Assembly (NCBI GenBank): GCA_017861495.1
Contig: JAGFXW010000124.1
Coordinates: forward strand, 1 to 7,211
From: Bacillota bacterium
Lineage (GTDB): Bacteria; Bacillota_C; Negativicutes; CTSoil-072
Length of the DNA: 7,211 nt
Reading direction: 5' to 3'
Under the pieces are notes generated by a model. That model was given only the letters and a program-made list of their open reading frames with translations. It was not told where the DNA came from and did no database searches. The first letter of the stretch is position 1. Every line of letters starts with the position of its first letter. The position numbers and the translations under genes are program-made. This document shows, one piece after another, positions 6,323-7,211 of the stretch.

Positions 6323-6427
6323 ATCTCGTTAACAGCCTGTAAAACTTCGTCAACAGGCTGTAAGACTCGAAGTAAATTCGCTCTAAGGGTTTACGCGGGC
6401 TAAAAGCCATTTAAACCCAAGGCTCAT
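6323..6427 (-). repeat. Structured repeat element, copy 2 (105 nt, inverted)
   Basis: Reverse-complement copy of the element at 2317-2457. Read on the - strand: ATGA then GCCTT (6427 down to 6419); stem P1 GGGTTTA/TAAACCC (6412-6418 with 6387-6393) capped by GGCT/AGCC; core 6391-6350; stem P3 of 9 bp (6353-6361 with 6332-6340) with a short 12-nt tip; right edge 6342-6323, identical to copy 1 over 20 bases. Compared with copy 1 the P1 stem has two compensatory base-pair changes and P3 trades a G-U for a G-C. It lies antisense in the 3' region of rnr, so it is not a cis-regulator of the same kind as copy 1, which lies sense after the permease. No coding capacity. Confidence 0.85.
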
Positions 6428-6490
6428 TCATACCGCTAACTTCCGCTTATGGAAATAATCATGCCCCCCTGTTTTGCCGCTATAGAGCAG

Positions 6491-6518
6491 GTTGTCAAGG
6501 GCTTGGGTTATTGACAAC
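6491..6518. repeat. Inverted repeat in the rnr-ridA gap
   Basis: GTTGTCAA (6491-6498) and TTGACAAC (6511-6518) form a perfect 8-bp stem around a 12-nt loop. The right half repeats GGGTTATTGACA found in the 6254-6287 hairpin. It lies just before the bidirectional terminator; an AT-rich run follows. It could be part of a 3' end structure or a protein-binding palindrome. The rest of the 6428-6530 stretch shows nothing I can name. Confidence 0.45.
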
Positions 6519-6524
6519 TATAAA

Positions 6525-6575
6525 ATAAAAAACCTGGATATGCTGATTTTAGATGGAGCATAGCCAGGTTTTTTT
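6525..6575. terminator. Bidirectional terminator between rnr and ridA
   Basis: AACCTGG (6531-6537) pairs with CCAGGTT (6564-6570). One A/G mismatch separates this from an inner stem TATGCT/AGCATA (6539-6544, 6557-6562), and the loop is 12 nt. Seven T residues (6569-6575) follow on the + strand, and an A-rich run (from 6525) gives a T-tract on the - strand. It can therefore end both the rnr operon transcript and the convergent ridA transcript. Confidence 0.88.
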
Positions 6576-6585
6576 ATTCCGTTTA

Positions 6586-6963
6586 TTACTTTACAACCGC
6601 AATGGCTTCGATTTCGATCCCCACATCTTTCGGGAGCCGGGCGACTTCCACACAAGAACGGGCCGGTGGATTTCCCGGGAAATAGCCGGAATAGATTTCA
6701 TTGATTTTGCCGAATTCGTTCATATCCTTGATAAACACGGTGGTCTTAATCACGGTATCCAGGCCTGCGCCGGCCGCTTCTAGGACCGCTTTAACATTTT
6801 TCAGAACTTGATGGGTCTGTTCTTCGATGGAACCGGTTACTAATGCGCCGGTAGCTGGATTTAACGGGATTTGGCCGGAAGTGAAAACCAGGCTGCCCGT
6901 TTGTATTGCCTGTGAATACGGGCCAATGGCGGCCGGGGCGTTTGAAGTGGCGATGACTTTCAT
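6586..6963 (-). CDS. ridA: RidA family 2-iminopropanoate/2-iminobutanoate deaminase
   Basis: A 125-residue YjgF/YER057c/UK114 protein that hydrolyses reactive enamine/imine intermediates, such as 2-aminoacrylate released by PLP enzymes, to 2-ketoacids and ammonia, protecting other PLP enzymes in the cytosol. The ATG at 6963-6961 is chosen because AAAGGA (6974-6979 on the - strand) lies 10 bases upstream and the protein then begins [20 protein letters not shown], as in relatives. A longer frame would translate the ribosome site. Active-site residues match E. coli/Salmonella RidA: Tyr16, Arg102, Cys104 and Glu117 in [20 protein letters not shown]. It is a monocistronic unit, convergent with rnr and divergent from smpB, with its own strong promoter and a terminator right after the stop. 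Confidence 0.97.
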   Translation of the reverse strand: MKVIATSNAPAAIGPYSQAIQTGSLVFTSGQIPLNPATGALVTGSIEEQTHQVLKNVKAVLEAAGAGLDTVIKTTVFIKDMNEFGKINEIYSGYFPGNPPARSCVEVARLPKDVGIEIEAIAVVK

Positions 6964-7021
6964 TCTACAATCATCCTTTCGCTGCAATCTATTTTGTGGA
7001 TGGCAAAACTAAATTGTTTCC

Positions 7022-7050
7022 ATTATATGCCGTGTAATATCTTGTGTCAA
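7022..7050 (-). promoter_or_regulatory. Perfect consensus sigma-A promoter of ridA
   Basis: On the - strand, TTGACA (7050-7045) and TATAAT (7027-7022) are separated by exactly 17 bases: both boxes match the vegetative consensus at 6 of 6. Transcription would start near 7015, leaving a leader of about 50 nt before the ridA ATG at 6963. No operator palindrome overlaps it, so strong constitutive expression is expected. Confidence 0.92.
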
Positions 7051-7088
7051 TGAAGGTTGGGAATAGTTCTGAAGCAAGCCGGAATTTG

Positions 7089-7097
7089 TGGTATAAT
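7089..7097 (+). promoter_or_regulatory. Extended -10 promoter of smpB
   Basis: TGG directly before TATAAT (7092-7097) makes an extended -10 box (TGnTATAAT). The best -35 candidate, around 7067-7073 (TTCTGA), is poor, as is common for extended -10 promoters. A start near 7104 would give a leader of about 28 nt containing the smpB ribosome site. It diverges from the ridA promoter, the two upstream regions being back to back. Confidence 0.75.
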
Positions 7098-7131
7098 GAT
7101 ACAGACATTCGATAGCGGCGAGGTGCAGACC

Positions 7132-7211
7132 ATGGAGAAAAAAACCAATAAAATCATAGCGGAAAACCGGAAAGCGCGGCATGATTATTTTATTCATGAA
7201 ACATATGAAGC
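7132..7211 (+). CDS. smpB: SsrA-binding protein SmpB, N-terminal part (3' partial)
   Basis: The first 26 codons of the tmRNA-binding protein that delivers tmRNA to stalled ribosomes in trans-translation; the gene is cut by the window end. The ATG at 7132 is preceded by GAGGTG (7120-7125) with a 6-base spacer. The visible residues, MEKKTNKIIAENRKARHDYF then IHETYEA, match the conserved SmpB N-terminus (N-x-K-A-x-H-D-Y-x-I-x-x-T-x-E-A). Its place near rnr is the usual Firmicutes arrangement, and RNase R is known to act with tmRNA-SmpB, though here ridA and a terminator separate the two. Confidence 0.94.
   Translation, partial: MEKKTNKIIAENRKARHDYFIHETYE

Overview
The window is ordinary bacterial chromosome, most likely from an anaerobic, endospore-forming member of the Bacillota; a Negativicutes (Sporomusaceae-like) host fits best. 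The reasons are inferential: a membrane pyrophosphatase with the K+-dependent signature, strong AGGAGG-type ribosome sites, consensus sigma-A promoters, a Spo0H (sigma-H)-like promoter, and an esterase / RNase R / SmpB neighbourhood typical of Firmicutes. No rRNA, tRNA, CRISPR array or complete insertion sequence was seen.

Layout, left to right. (1) 1-753 is the C-terminal third of a cation-pumping membrane pyrophosphatase (hppA), closed by a strong hairpin. (2) 906-2306 is a lone SLC13/DASS-family anion permease whose two substrate-binding motifs depart from the family norm; a rho-independent terminator lies at 2473-2503. (3) A probable operon on the + strand follows: an Est30-like carboxylesterase (2618-3373), a PaaI-like hotdog thioesterase (3469-3861) and RNase R (rnr, 3905-6241). 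It is preceded by a sigma-H-like promoter. (4) A 344-base gap (6242-6585) ends in a bidirectional terminator shared with ridA, which runs on the - strand (6589-6963 plus stop). (5) ridA and smpB (starts 7132, cut by the window end) diverge from a compact intergenic region: ridA has a perfect consensus sigma-A promoter and smpB an extended -10 promoter.

The feature not explained by known genes is a pair of imperfect copies of one structured element, at 2317-2457 (+) and 6323-6427 (-). They lie in opposite orientation and flank the esterase-thioesterase-rnr block. Both share a GAGCCTT left edge, a variable hairpin, a 42-nt core (39 identical), a second stem with a variable tip and a 20-nt identical right edge. 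The differences between copies fall in loops or preserve pairing (two compensatory pairs and one G-U), which points to selection on an RNA or single-stranded DNA fold. Each copy sits between a gene and that gene's terminator. I could not assign it confidently to a known family; a small non-autonomous mobile element or stand-alone structured RNA is the leading idea.

Functionally, RNase R and SmpB both belong to the ribosome-rescue and RNA-decay system (trans-translation), so their proximity is expected. The esterase, the thioesterase and RidA are small housekeeping or detoxification enzymes. The pyrophosphatase and the permease are separate transcription units that handle membrane energetics and anion uptake.
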